Assembly: GCA_016708265.1 (NCBI GenBank)
Contig: JADJGA010000012.1
Location: 1,089,001-1,153,000, forward strand
Length of the DNA: 64,000 bases
Direction: 5' to 3'
Origin: Saprospiraceae bacterium
GTDB lineage: Bacteria > Bacteroidota > Bacteroidia > Chitinophagales > Saprospiraceae
How positions within the stretch are numbered: position 1 is the stretch's first letter; every line of letters starts with the position of its first letter. This document shows, piece after piece, positions 46,959 to 54,593 of this stretch. Below the pieces are notes generated by a model. The model was not told the origin of the DNA, ran no database searches, and saw only the letters and a list, made by a program, of their open reading frames with translations. The position numbers and the translations under genes were made by a program.

Positions 46959-49235
46959 ATGACATATCATATACATATACAGGGAATTGTTCAGGGAGTC
47001 GGATTTCGTCCGTTTATATATAAGCTGGCTATTGAACACAATATCTTAGGCTTTGTGAGTAATGGCAATGATGGTGTAAACATAATTATCAATGGAAATC
47101 AGGAACAGATCGATGATTTTGTCAGGTCGATCAAAGAAAATGCCCCTGAAATGTCTCATATCACTGAATTGGAAGTAAATCCGACAGCTGACAAGATATT
47201 TAACAGTTTCAAAATTGTTGAAAGTGACAGCAATGCTGAACCAAAATTATTGTTCGCTCCGGATTTTACAATCTGCGAAGATTGTCTGAATGAGCTATAT
47301 TCTGAGAAAGATAAAAGATTTCAATATCCATTTTTAACATGTACAAATTGCGGACCCAGATTCTCCATTATCAGCGCTCTTCCTTATGATCGAGAGAACA
47401 CAACTATGGGGGAATTTAAAATGTGCCCTGATTGCCAGCAGGAATACGATGAAGTATTGGACAGAAGATATTACTCGCAAACAAATAGCTGTCCTAAATG
47501 CGGAATAAAAATGGAAGTTTATGATGGAGAAACTGTTGAAATAAATCAGGATAAAATTGTTGATTATGTAGTCGGGCAGTGGAAAAAAGGCAAGATAGTT
47601 TCCATTAAAGGAATAGGTGGTTTTTTGACCACATGTGATGCTAATAACAAACTGGCAATTGAAAACTTAAGGCATCGCAAAAATAGGCCGGATAAACCAT
47701 TGGCATTGATGTATCCGGACATTGCCATGATATCTGAAGATACATTCCTGACTGAAATAGAAGCCAAAGAATTAAAAAGCAAATGGTCACCGATTGTTCT
47801 GTTAAAATTCAGGGAATCATTGCGGGAAAAGATATATGTGGATGGAATTTGCCACGGACTGAACAGAGTAGGGGTGATGCTGCCATACACACCATTATTT
47901 GACCAGCTGTTGAAAAAATTCAATGCTCCTGTCGTTGCCACAAGCGGAAATATAAGCGGCTCAACTATAATTTTCGACAATAATAAAGCAAAGGAAGAGC
48001 TGATGAAAATCTCAGATATACTTGTGCTTAACAATCGTGATATCGTTGTTCCTCAGGACGACAGTGTGATCAAATATTCCGGAAGATCAAACCAGAGGAT
48101 AGTCATAAGGAGGTCAAGGGGAATTGCTCCTTCATATATCGACAACAACTTAAAACTACCTGGAAAGAAGATAATTGCTACCGGAGCTATGCTGAAAAGT
48201 GTTTTCACTCTCATAAATAACGGACAGATATACATCAGCCAGTTCCTTGGAAATACCGATGTCTATGATTCACAGTTGAATTATACTTATACACTCGGCC
48301 ATTTCATAAAATTGCTCAGAGTCAAACCTGAAATTGTATTGATAGATAAACATCCGGCATATTTTTCTCACATCTATGGCATGGAACTTGCTCAAAAATA
48401 CAATGCTGAAATAATCAGTATTCAACACCATAAAGCTCATTTTGCAGCCGTAATGGGAGAATACAACCTTCATTCTCACAACGATAAAGTGCTGGGAGTT
48501 ATCTTTGACGGTACCGGATATGGTGATGACGGACAGATATGGGGAGGAGAATTTTTTGTTTTTGAAAATAAGGAAATTGTCAGGCACGATCATCTTCCAT
48601 ACTTCGATTTTATACTCGGTGATAAAATGGTCAGAGAACCACGGATTTCGGCATTGTCGATATCTCATACAATTGAAGGAGCTGAAAAATACCTGAAAAA
48701 TAAATTCTCTGATAATGAATGGAAGATTTATAATAAACTGCTGAATGAGGAAAACAATCTTATGTCCTCCAGCATAGGCAGGGTATTCGATGCTGTATCC
48801 TCATTGCTATTTGATATTGATCATCAGACATACGAGGGGCAGGCTGCAATGATGCTCGAAACTCAGGCGGAATGCTTTTTGCATAAAAATGAAGATTATG
48901 ACAAATCATATTTCAAACCAAATGATAACGCTGATGATATTTTAAAATTGATTTTCACGGGAGTTTTATATGACCTGGACAATGAAACTGTCAGGACCGA
49001 GATAGCTGCCAAATTTCACATTTCGATTGTTGATTACATTGCTTATGTAGCCAGGAAAGCAGGAATACAAAAACTTGCCTTTTCCGGTGGTGTATTCCAG
49101 AATGGACTGATTGTCGAATTGATCTATCAGAAATTGAAATATGAATACCAACTTTTCTTTCACAATCGTTTATCACCTAATGATGAATGCATTTCTTTTG
49201 GGCAAGTGGTGTTTGTGTCAAATGAAAGAATGTAA
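46959..49235 (+). CDS. hypF: Carbamoyltransferase HypF
   Basis: 758 residues, full length. It makes carbamoyl-adenylate from carbamoyl phosphate and ATP and transfers the group to HypE. Domains in order: acylphosphatase (about 1-90, with IVQGVGFRPFIYKLA and VSNGNDGV); two zinc-finger units (about 105-185, CEDCLNEL, CTNCGPRFS, CPDCQQEY, CPKCG); a YrdC-like domain (about 195-385, SIKGIGGFLTTCDA, LRHRKNRPDKPLALM, VATSGNISGS); and a Kae1-like domain (about 400-758, IQHHKAHFAAVMGEY, FDGTGYGDDGQIWGGEFF, AFSGGVFQNGLI). It is the last of the hyp genes here; hypA, hypB and hypC are not in the window. Confidence 0.96.
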   Translation: MTYHIHIQGIVQGVGFRPFIYKLAIEHNILGFVSNGNDGVNIIINGNQEQIDDFVRSIKENAPEMSHITELEVNPTADKIFNSFKIVESDSNAEPKLLFAPDFTICEDCLNELYSEKDKRFQYPFLTCTNCGPRFSIISALPYDRENTTMGEFKMCPDCQQEYDEVLDRRYYSQTNSCPKCGIKMEVYDGETVEINQDKIVDYVVGQWKKGKIVSIKGIGGFLTTCDANNKLAIENLRHRKNRPDKPLALMYPDIAMISEDTFLTEIEAKELKSKWSPIVLLKFRESLREKIYVDGICHGLNRVGVMLPYTPLFDQLLKKFNAPVVATSGNISGSTIIFDNNKAKEELMKISDILVLNNRDIVVPQDDSVIKYSGRSNQRIVIRRSRGIAPSYIDNNLKLPGKKIIATGAMLKSVFTLINNGQIYISQFLGNTDVYDSQLNYTYTLGHFIKLLRVKPEIVLIDKHPAYFSHIYGMELAQKYNAEIISIQHHKAHFAAVMGEYNLHSHNDKVLGVIFDGTGYGDDGQIWGGEFFVFENKEIVRHDHLPYFDFILGDKMVREPRISALSISHTIEGAEKYLKNKFSDNEWKIYNKLLNEENNLMSSSIGRVFDAVSSLLFDIDHQTYEGQAAMMLETQAECFLHKNEDYDKSYFKPNDNADDILKLIFTGVLYDLDNETVRTEIAAKFHISIVDYIAYVARKAGIQKLAFSGGVFQNGLIVELIYQKLKYEYQLFFHNRLSPNDECISFGQVVFVSNERM

Positions 49236-49340
49236 GAATAAAAATGTAATTCTGAAAGACAATTTTTAAACCAAAAATGTAGATTAATACATTTAAAAAT
49301 CGAAATATTAATGATTCAGAATTACATATTGATAAAGAAT

Positions 49341-49368
49341 AAAAAAAGCCGCTTTTCAGCGGCTTTAA
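49341..49368 (-). terminator. Terminator for the diphosphoglycerate synthetase-like gene
   Basis: On the minus strand AAAGCCGCTgaaaAGCGGCTTT is followed by a T-run (the A-run at 49341-49347 on the plus strand). It sits four bases beyond the gene stop. In the plus direction, after hypF, the T-run is too short for strong termination. Confidence 0.8.
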
Positions 49369-49371
49369 AGA

Positions 49372-50712
49372 TCATTTTTTAACAAATTTCTTTACAAAAT
49401 CTGCTATGGTATCTTTCAGGTCTGGTTCTCCTATGCATTGCAGGTCATAGTAAACTCTTGTATATGGCTTGGTTATCTTGATAATCCTTGACAAGTCAAT
49501 TGGTGTTCCGATGATCACAGAATCGCAATCAGTATTATTGATTGTAGATTCGAGATCAGCTAACTGCTGATCACTGTATCCCATTGCAGGAAGCAGAGTA
49601 CCTATTTCAGGATAAATATCGAATGTCTCCTTAAGTTTACCTTTCAGGAATGGCCTTGGGTCAACCATTTCCGAAGCTCCGTATTTTTTTGCAGCAACTA
49701 CTCCGGCTCCTATTTTCATGCCACCATGTGTAAGTGTAGGACCATCCTCTACAACTAAAACCCTCTTACCTCTGATTACATCCGGATTGTCTACTCTGAT
49801 AGGTGAAGCTGCTTCAATTACTACTGCACCCGGATTAAGTGCTTCTGCACTTTCCCTGACTTTCTGAATTCCTTCCGGATAAGCACTATCAATTTTATTT
49901 ATTATCAGCGCATCAGCAATCCTGACATTTATCTCTCCCGGATAATAATTTCTCTCATGTCCAGGTCTCAGCGGATCTAAAAGTGTTAAATATAGATCTG
50001 TCGTATAAAATGAGAAATCGTTATTTCCACCATCCCAGACTATCACATCACAACCATCCGGATCTTTCTCTGCGTCACGGAGTATAGCTTCGTAATCGAC
50101 ACCAGCATAGATCACATTTCCCCGAACAATATGAGGTTCATATTCTTCCATTTCTTCAATAGTACATTTGTGTTTTTTCAGATCATCCAGTTTGGCAAAT
50201 CTTTGCACTTTTTGCAATTCCAGATCTCCGTATGGCATTGGATGTCTTATAGCTACCACTTTAAGACCCTGTTCCATAAGCAATTCAATAACTTTTCTTG
50301 TGGTTTGGCTTTTTCCAACTCCGGTTCTTACAGCACATACAGCGATCACAGGTTTAGTACTTTTAACCATAGTATGTTCAGGTCCCAGTAGCATAAAGCT
50401 TGCACCTGCAGCATTTACCTGAGCACCAATTGACATAACTTTATTATAGGTAACATCACTATAAGAAAATACGCAAAAATCAGCTTTGTGCTCTTTAATC
50501 AAAGCAGTTAGCTTATCTTCAGATACAATAGGAATTCCCTTAGGATAGAGTTCTCCTGCTAATGAAGCCGGATACATCCTGTTATCGATATCAGGTATTT
50601 GAGCCGCAGTAAATGCAACTACATCATATTCTTCCTTTCCCCTGAAATAAGTATTGAAGTTATGAAAATCTCTACCGGCTGCACCGATAATTATTACTTT
50701 CTTCTTAATCAT
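49372..50712 (-). CDS. Cyclic 2,3-diphosphoglycerate synthetase-like P-loop NTPase
   Basis: 446 residues. The N-terminus KKVIIIGAAGRDFHNFNTYF looks like a nucleotide-binding fold. A P-loop is at about 129-136 (RTGVGKSQTT), followed by VVAIRHPMPYGDL and VIVWDGGNNDFSFY as Walker-B-like acidic block. The rest carries DPLRPGHERNYYPGE, ADALIINKIDSA, and VEDGPTLTHGGM. This matches the family that includes the archaeal cyclic 2,3-diphosphoglycerate synthetase and bacterial proteins annotated as predicted GTPases. Whether the bacterial enzyme makes the cyclic metabolite is not established from sequence. It is a single gene, divergent from the tRNA and with its own terminator. Confidence 0.8.
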   Translation of the reverse strand: MIKKKVIIIGAAGRDFHNFNTYFRGKEEYDVVAFTAAQIPDIDNRMYPASLAGELYPKGIPIVSEDKLTALIKEHKADFCVFSYSDVTYNKVMSIGAQVNAAGASFMLLGPEHTMVKSTKPVIAVCAVRTGVGKSQTTRKVIELLMEQGLKVVAIRHPMPYGDLELQKVQRFAKLDDLKKHKCTIEEMEEYEPHIVRGNVIYAGVDYEAILRDAEKDPDGCDVIVWDGGNNDFSFYTTDLYLTLLDPLRPGHERNYYPGEINVRIADALIINKIDSAYPEGIQKVRESAEALNPGAVVIEAASPIRVDNPDVIRGKRVLVVEDGPTLTHGGMKIGAGVVAAKKYGASEMVDPRPFLKGKLKETFDIYPEIGTLLPAMGYSDQQLADLESTINNTDCDSVIIGTPIDLSRIIKITKPYTRVYYDLQCIGEPDLKDTIADFVKKFVKK

Positions 50713-50853
50713 AAAAATTTATTTTGTTAAAAAAATGGAATTGTTTGGTCAATTCGAAACTGAATGCAAAGATAAGGGAATTAAAAATGTAAGCTCAAAT
50801 TTTTTTAATAAATAAAGTGACATCATACTAATTCTAAATAATTATATAAAAAA

Positions 50854-50885
50854 TTTGGATTTTTCATTATTTTAGTTTACCTTTG
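50854..50885 (+). promoter_or_regulatory. Promoter of the initiator tRNA gene
   Basis: TTTG at 50854-50857 and TACCTTTG at 50878-50885, spaced by 20 bases, match the Bacteroidota -33/-7 consensus (TTTG, TAnnTTTG). The tRNA begins 57 bases after the -7 box. Confidence 0.7.
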
Positions 50886-50942
50886 CATTCCAATTCAAAC
50901 AATGCTGTCAGTACAGACTGAATATGTTTGAAGAAATAACAT

Positions 50943-51015
50943 CGCGGGGTGGAGCAGTTGGTAGCTCGCCGGGCTCATAACCCGGAGGTCATTGGTTCAA
51001 GTCCATTCCCCGCTA
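50943..51015 (+). tRNA. Initiator tRNA-fMet (anticodon CAT)
   Basis: 73 bases that fold as a standard cloverleaf: acceptor CGCGGGG / CCCCGCT with position 1 unpaired against 72 (C-T), D arm GAGC-AGTTGGTA-GCTC, anticodon arm CCGGG-CTCATAA-CCCGG, and T arm ATTGG-TTCAAGT-CCATT. The unpaired 1-72 position and three G-C pairs next to the anticodon loop (GGG/CCC) are the hallmarks of the initiator. The T stem has one T-T mismatch (its second pair). CCA is not encoded. The last 12 bases are part of the 15-base repeat used as an integration site; the gene itself is complete at the left end of the element. Confidence 0.93.
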
Positions 51016-51018
51016 CTA
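51004..51018 (+). repeat. attL core (15-base direct repeat)
   Basis: CATTCCCCGCTACTA forms the end of the tRNA-fMet gene and three bases beyond it. An exact copy is at 58514-58528; neither neighbour base matches further. Confidence 0.85.
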
Positions 51019-51026
51019 ATTAAAAA

Positions 51027-51061
51027 AAAAGACGTTAATAATCAGTATATTAGCGTCTTTT
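51027..51061. terminator. Bidirectional terminator just inside attL
   Basis: AAAAGACGTTAATA pairs with TATTAGCGTCTTTT (one G-T pair), with A- and T-runs on the outer sides. It can stop tRNA transcription in the plus direction and the element's leftward transcripts in the minus direction. Confidence 0.75.
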
Positions 51062-51070
51062 GTTTTTTGT

Positions 51071-51092
51071 GGTTGTCGTTTTGGTTGTCGTT
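51071..51092 (+). promoter_or_regulatory. Candidate integrase arm-type sites, left end (two direct repeats)
   Basis: GGTTGTCGTT occurs at 51071-51080 and 51083-51092, separated by TT. The same 10-base word appears in both orientations beside attR (58367-58376 and 58388-58397). Repeated short words near both ends are typical of tyrosine-recombinase arm sites. Confidence 0.55.
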
Positions 51093-51157
51093 AAATACAA
51101 TACAGATTTAGACTAAATAAAAAAAATAAAATCTTTTTACATCACTTTTAATATATT

Positions 51158-52069
51158 TTAATTATACGAATCTATAATACCATCATTATTATCATCATAG
51201 AAACAAGATGGTGAATAATCGAACCAACACCATTGCCAACTTACACCATACCCATAATCTGATTTATTTGCTGAATCAGGTAATCCTCTCAAATATTTCA
51301 GCATATATATACTCATTCCAATCCATATTTGCCTATTTGCTAATCTTATGCAATCTTCTTTTGACCATTCAGGGTGTGATTTATATATTCTACCAGCTTT
51401 TGAATTATTCCACCTTGCTTCCTCTGCCTGTTTTTCTTTTACTGCATTAATTGAATCTTTTTGTTTTTCTTTTACTGCATTAATTGAATCTTTGATTTCT
51501 ACAATGCGTCTTGCTTTGTATTCTGGTGATAATTTGTAAATACTATCTTTTTTAATAGCCTCTGCCGCTTTTTTTTCATTCTCTATCATTTTTTGTTTTT
51601 CCTCTTTAACCAATTTTTTTTGTTCAAAATAATCAATAATACCAGTTAATACTTTAAATATAATTAATACACCAAAGATAAGACCAAACAAAAAATAAAC
51701 AGTTTTTGTGTTTTTTTTACTTATGATATTTGCGTTATGATTATTAATTTGTTGATTAAAAGCTCTTAGTTGATTAATTTTCTGAACAAATTCACCTGAT
51801 TCCACATCATTAGCTATATAAAACTCAATTGTTCCAATTTTAATTTTTATATCATCTTTATTTATTGTATAGGCAAATTGATGTTTTATAATATTTCCTT
51901 CAATAACTGCAACATTATTTAAGGAATGTACAACTTGAACAACAATTTCTTCTGCTAATTTTCCTTTAATCAAAGTTGGGTACTTAGGGACATTTATTTC
52001 CAATAAATCAAATTTTTGTGCTGTTAAGGTTGATAAAACTTTAATTTTTATTATTTCGCTCATCTGCAT
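51158..52069 (-). CDS. Accessory single-pass membrane protein with SmpA/OmlA-like C-terminus
   Basis: 303 residues, not recognised as a known family over its length. Residues 1-120 are a soluble alpha/beta region. A membrane helix lies at about 123-147 (VYFLFGLIFGVLIIFKVLTG). A charged coiled-coil follows (about 150-216) with two tandem copies of KDSINAVKEKQ. The C-terminal 85 residues contain W-S-K-E-D-C-I-R-L-A-N-R-Q-I-W-I-G-M followed by L-R-G-L-P-D and a W-Q-W-C-W-F strand, resembling the small SmpA/OmlA-like (I-W-I-G-M-T) domain. It ends with DDNNDGIIDSYN, an EF/dockerin-like acidic loop. Lying between attL and the terminase gene, it is in the usual cargo position. Function unknown. Confidence 0.55.
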   Translation of the reverse strand: MQMSEIIKIKVLSTLTAQKFDLLEINVPKYPTLIKGKLAEEIVVQVVHSLNNVAVIEGNIIKHQFAYTINKDDIKIKIGTIEFYIANDVESGEFVQKINQLRAFNQQINNHNANIISKKNTKTVYFLFGLIFGVLIIFKVLTGIIDYFEQKKLVKEEKQKMIENEKKAAEAIKKDSIYKLSPEYKARRIVEIKDSINAVKEKQKDSINAVKEKQAEEARWNNSKAGRIYKSHPEWSKEDCIRLANRQIWIGMSIYMLKYLRGLPDSANKSDYGYGVSWQWCWFDYSPSCFYDDNNDGIIDSYN

Positions 52070-52189
52070 TTATTCTTTATTGATTAAAAAATAATTTTTA
52101 AACGTTTAATTCTTGATATATTTAATTAATTTTTTACTTTTAGTGTCTTAATCATATTTATAGATTTATCATTTGTTTTCTTATGTTGT

Positions 52190-52307
52190 GCCTAACGTTT
52201 GAGTGTAGCAGCAGTAAGGATTGCGGTCTACTTTCCTGTCCACCATCACCGAAGTTTGAGCAAGACAGAATGATTGAATTGCCACAAAACCCTTATTGCT
52301 GCTTCAC
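52190..52307 (-). repeat. attC-like imperfect palindrome
   Basis: Arms 52203-52219 (GTGTAGCAGCAGTAAGG) and 52291-52307 (CCTTATTGCTGCTTCAC) pair at 15 of 17 positions. An inner stem CTGTC/GACAG is at 52236-52240 and 52264-52268. On the minus strand the structure ends in GTTAGGC (52196-52190), which fits the GTTRRRY core of integron attC sites. The matching RYYYAAC end is not clear on the other side, which would fall near the end of the 52326 gene. It could be an attC remnant or another class of structured repeat. Confidence 0.4.
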
Positions 52308-52325
52308 TTTTTTTATGAACAGATT

Positions 52326-52523
52326 TTATTGGTTGGTATCTTTAACTGATTGGAGTTCAGAAATTGCTCTTGCAATACAATAAGGAATGACTGCAAACGC
52401 TACCGCTATTGCTGCTCCAGCAGCCTGTTGAGGTGCTCCAGTAGAATCAAACAGAGTTGCAAAAAGTATAACGATGCCTAATATAGCACCAATTATTGTA
52501 AATATCCAAGATAATTTTTTCAT
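52326..52523 (-). CDS. Small two-helix membrane protein
   Basis: 65 residues with two hydrophobic segments: WIFTIIGAILGIVILFATLF and GAAIAVAFAVIPYCIARAI, linked by DSTGAPQQAA. There is no signal cleavage site. It lies directly upstream (in transcription order) of the attC-like palindrome, like a cassette gene. No family is recognised. Within a phage-derived element a small membrane protein could act in superinfection exclusion or as a toxin or holin-like protein, but nothing in the sequence proves it. Confidence 0.55.
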   Translation of the reverse strand: MKKLSWIFTIIGAILGIVILFATLFDSTGAPQQAAGAAIAVAFAVIPYCIARAISELQSVKDTNQ

Positions 52524-52743
52524 AATATTTAAATTTTAATTTCTTACTAATATAGAATTTGAAGTCAAAAAATCTACTTGCTAAACAATTTTTTTGAATT
52601 GTATATATTAATTTTCAAATTTAATTTATATTTTTTATATTTTTATAATTTTAAAAATAATTCAAAATAGAAAATAATTATTCTAATTTATCAATCCAAA
52701 TTACTAAAAAATTCTACTATTTAAATATTAATACTTAAGAAAA

Positions 52744-53205
52744 TCAGGGTAAATACTTTGCCATCGGATCATCTTCTGGCATTATTTTATTTTCAATTGT
52801 TAATCTTTGTCGGTCTGCAGGAGAAAATCCTAATTTAGCACCAATCATTAACATCCTATCCAGGTTATTCCTGGCAATAATTACTTCCGGTCTTGGCTTA
52901 TCAATACCATTTGACTGATATGTATTGCCATTTTCTTTCAGGAATTTCATTATTTTGAAATATGAAGCTGCTTCAATGCAATATGCCATTACTATATTCA
53001 AGTCTATATCTTGTAAAACATTCATCCTGACCAATGACCTGGTAATAAATTCAAACTCTCTTTTTTCATCAGCATCAAAAAAATCTGGTGGTTCTCCTGG
53101 ACTAATTAATCTTGTTGATTCAGGTACATTTTCTCTTTTTCTATCATTCCTAAATGTGCCTTGTAATTTTTTTATTTCATCTGGTTTAGGTATTCTACCT
53201 TTCAT
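52744..53205 (-). CDS. P27-family small terminase subunit (orphan TerS)
   Basis: 153 residues. The P27 pattern runs through it: MKGRIPKPDEIKKLQGTFR at the start, the acidic helix FDADEKREFEFITRSLVRMN, DIDLNIVMAYCIEAASYFK, KPRPEVIIARNNLDRMLMIG, then GFSPADRQRLTIE, which is the G-[LF]-[ST]-P-x-x-R-x-R-[LV] ending of the family. Small terminases bind phage DNA at the packaging start. No large terminase, portal or capsid gene occurs here, so this TerS probably acts in trans with the packaging machinery of a helper phage, as in phage-inducible islands. It is on the minus strand after the primase-like gene. Confidence 0.8.
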   Translation of the reverse strand: MKGRIPKPDEIKKLQGTFRNDRKRENVPESTRLISPGEPPDFFDADEKREFEFITRSLVRMNVLQDIDLNIVMAYCIEAASYFKIMKFLKENGNTYQSNGIDKPRPEVIIARNNLDRMLMIGAKLGFSPADRQRLTIENKIMPEDDPMAKYLP

Positions 53206-53212
53206 ATTTTTT

Positions 53213-53308
53213 CTATTTAATTTTTATTGAATGAATTTGGCAATTTCGCCATACATTGTACTTTCTGAGTGCAAGGATGGACACCGAACAGCTCAAAGTA
53301 TTTAGCAT
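53213..53308 (-). CDS. Possible small protein between primase and terminase genes
   Basis: A 31-codon frame starts with an ATG overlapping the upstream stop (ATGCTAA) and ends eight bases before the terminase start. It exactly fills the gap, but nothing in the sequence (starts MLNTLSCSVSILALRKYN) is recognised. Coupled position is the only support. The same interval could instead be a non-coding packaging site. Confidence 0.25.
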   Translation of the reverse strand: MLNTLSCSVSILALRKYNVWRNCQIHSIKIK

Positions 53309-53760
53309 ACCCCCGTACCCCTCAATGAATAATTATTTGAAATAACTTGTATAAATTCTTGTATCATTTTTAAATATTTTAGAAATACAGGATTCCCTGC
53401 AAATTCTTTGACCGCTGCTAAGTATTGATCAATAAAATTTTTTGGATATTGAATAATATAATATTTTAGTTCAACCGGATGATCAGGTATCACAATAGAT
53501 TTTAAAATAGATTCAATTTCTTTAATTTCCTGTTCCAAGTTTTCAGATAAAGTATGTTCAGGTAAAAAAGTGTTGTTAATGCTTTGCTTGGTTGCTATAT
53601 ATTCTTTGTAGTTATTCAAAATCAAAAAATCAGCAATGTCATAACCTTTATTTTTTTGTAAATCGGTTGCTTTGTCCTGCAATAATGTAGAAACTGTAAA
53701 ATTGCATATATGAGAAAAATCATTTGCTTTTTTTAATCCAGGCTTCGTATCCATTTGCAT
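53302..53760 (-). CDS. DUF6371 primase-like protein, C-terminal fragment
   Basis: 152 residues in a frame shifted relative to 53720-54568. The true continuation starts at KKANDFSHICNFTVSTLL; the nominal start MQMDTKPG is out of frame with the real gene. GYDIADFLI fits the expected end of the Toprim-like part (G-Y-D-[IL]-A-D-[YF]-L). The rest is helical with no motif. Removing one A from the seven-A run at 53739-53745 fuses it to the N-terminal fragment. Confidence 0.65.
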   Translation of the reverse strand: MQMDTKPGLKKANDFSHICNFTVSTLLQDKATDLQKNKGYDIADFLILNNYKEYIATKQSINNTFLPEHTLSENLEQEIKEIESILKSIVIPDHPVELKYYIIQYPKNFIDQYLAAVKEFAGNPVFLKYLKMIQEFIQVISNNYSLRGTGVC

Positions 53761-54568
53761 CAGGGAATAAATAAACTGTTTTACCCTTTAAATATAATAA
53801 ATTGTTTTCGTTTATGTTTTGCAGTCCACCTGAAGCAATCCAGTTAAATTGTGGTAAATATTCACTGGCAATGATTGCCGTTTTTTCAGATTCACATAAA
53901 GCAATTGGTTTGGGATCATTTATAAGGTGCAATCCATAAAAGCATTGTCTTAATTCAAATCCTGGTAGTTTCATTATTTTATGTATCCAGTGAATATAAT
54001 TAAATGGCTGTTTTATTCGTTTGCCGGTTTCGGGATCGTATAATATTACTTTACCGGCATGAATTTTCCCTTGTTGGTCTATTTGCCAAAAAATTGTCGA
54101 TCCGTTCCAATAACCTGAAGTTCCAATTAAATATTTTTTAATAATGCCTTGAACTATTTCAATTGGAAAAAGACTTTGCAGATATTTTATAAAATTATTA
54201 TTTTCATAATTCTTCAGACTGTCATGTAGTATTTCAGCTTTTATAAATGATCCGGTTTCTTTTTGTCTGGACTCATTTACTTTTGTTAAATCCTGGTAGC
54301 TTTGAAATCCGGAATAATTATTTTTATTATCTAAATATAAAGAATTAGTCTCTTTCGGTCTTGCTTCAGGATTGTTGTCAAAATATTGCTTAGGTGTGTA
54401 ATGATAACCGCATTTTTGTAACCTGTTACACTTTCCAACGTCTTCAGCAAGGTGATTACCTGTTTTGGTGTCAATATATAAGGTTAGTTCCTTATTGTTG
54501 CACTGTGGGCAAATATGTCTTGTTTTCATGCCTTTGTACGGTTCTAAAACAAATCTATGGTCTGTCAT
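53720..54568 (-). CDS. DUF6371 primase-like protein, N-terminal fragment (zinc finger plus Toprim-like)
   Basis: 282 residues. The N-terminus has a zinc finger: Cys20 and Cys23 (HICPQC) with Cys47 and Cys53 (GKCNRLQKCG). A Toprim-like part shows ALCESEKTAIIASEY, then ASGGLQN, and TVYLFPDANGYEAW with the acidic D-x-N. This is the layout of DUF6371 proteins, which occur with RepA-type ATPases on Bacteroidota elements and are thought to act in replication as primase-like proteins. The frame ends four codons after the seven-A run (IKKSK), where a single-base change has cut the gene. The iteron-like array lies immediately upstream. Confidence 0.75.
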   Translation of the reverse strand: MTDHRFVLEPYKGMKTRHICPQCNNKELTLYIDTKTGNHLAEDVGKCNRLQKCGYHYTPKQYFDNNPEARPKETNSLYLDNKNNYSGFQSYQDLTKVNESRQKETGSFIKAEILHDSLKNYENNNFIKYLQSLFPIEIVQGIIKKYLIGTSGYWNGSTIFWQIDQQGKIHAGKVILYDPETGKRIKQPFNYIHWIHKIMKLPGFELRQCFYGLHLINDPKPIALCESEKTAIIASEYLPQFNWIASGGLQNINENNLLYLKGKTVYLFPDANGYEAWIKKSK

Positions 54569-54593
54569 TTCTTTTTTATTTTAGTTTAATACT

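Noticed and set aside
52183..52383. A 66-codon plus-strand frame inside the element
   Set aside because: It reads through the attC-like palindrome and the antisense of the 65-residue membrane protein; it is a shadow of that structure.
53737..53750. Programmed -1 frameshift at A-AAA-AAG in the primase-like gene
   Set aside because: The run matches the slippery heptamer, but a -1 shift leads to the wrong frame; the continuation needs +1 or loss of one A.
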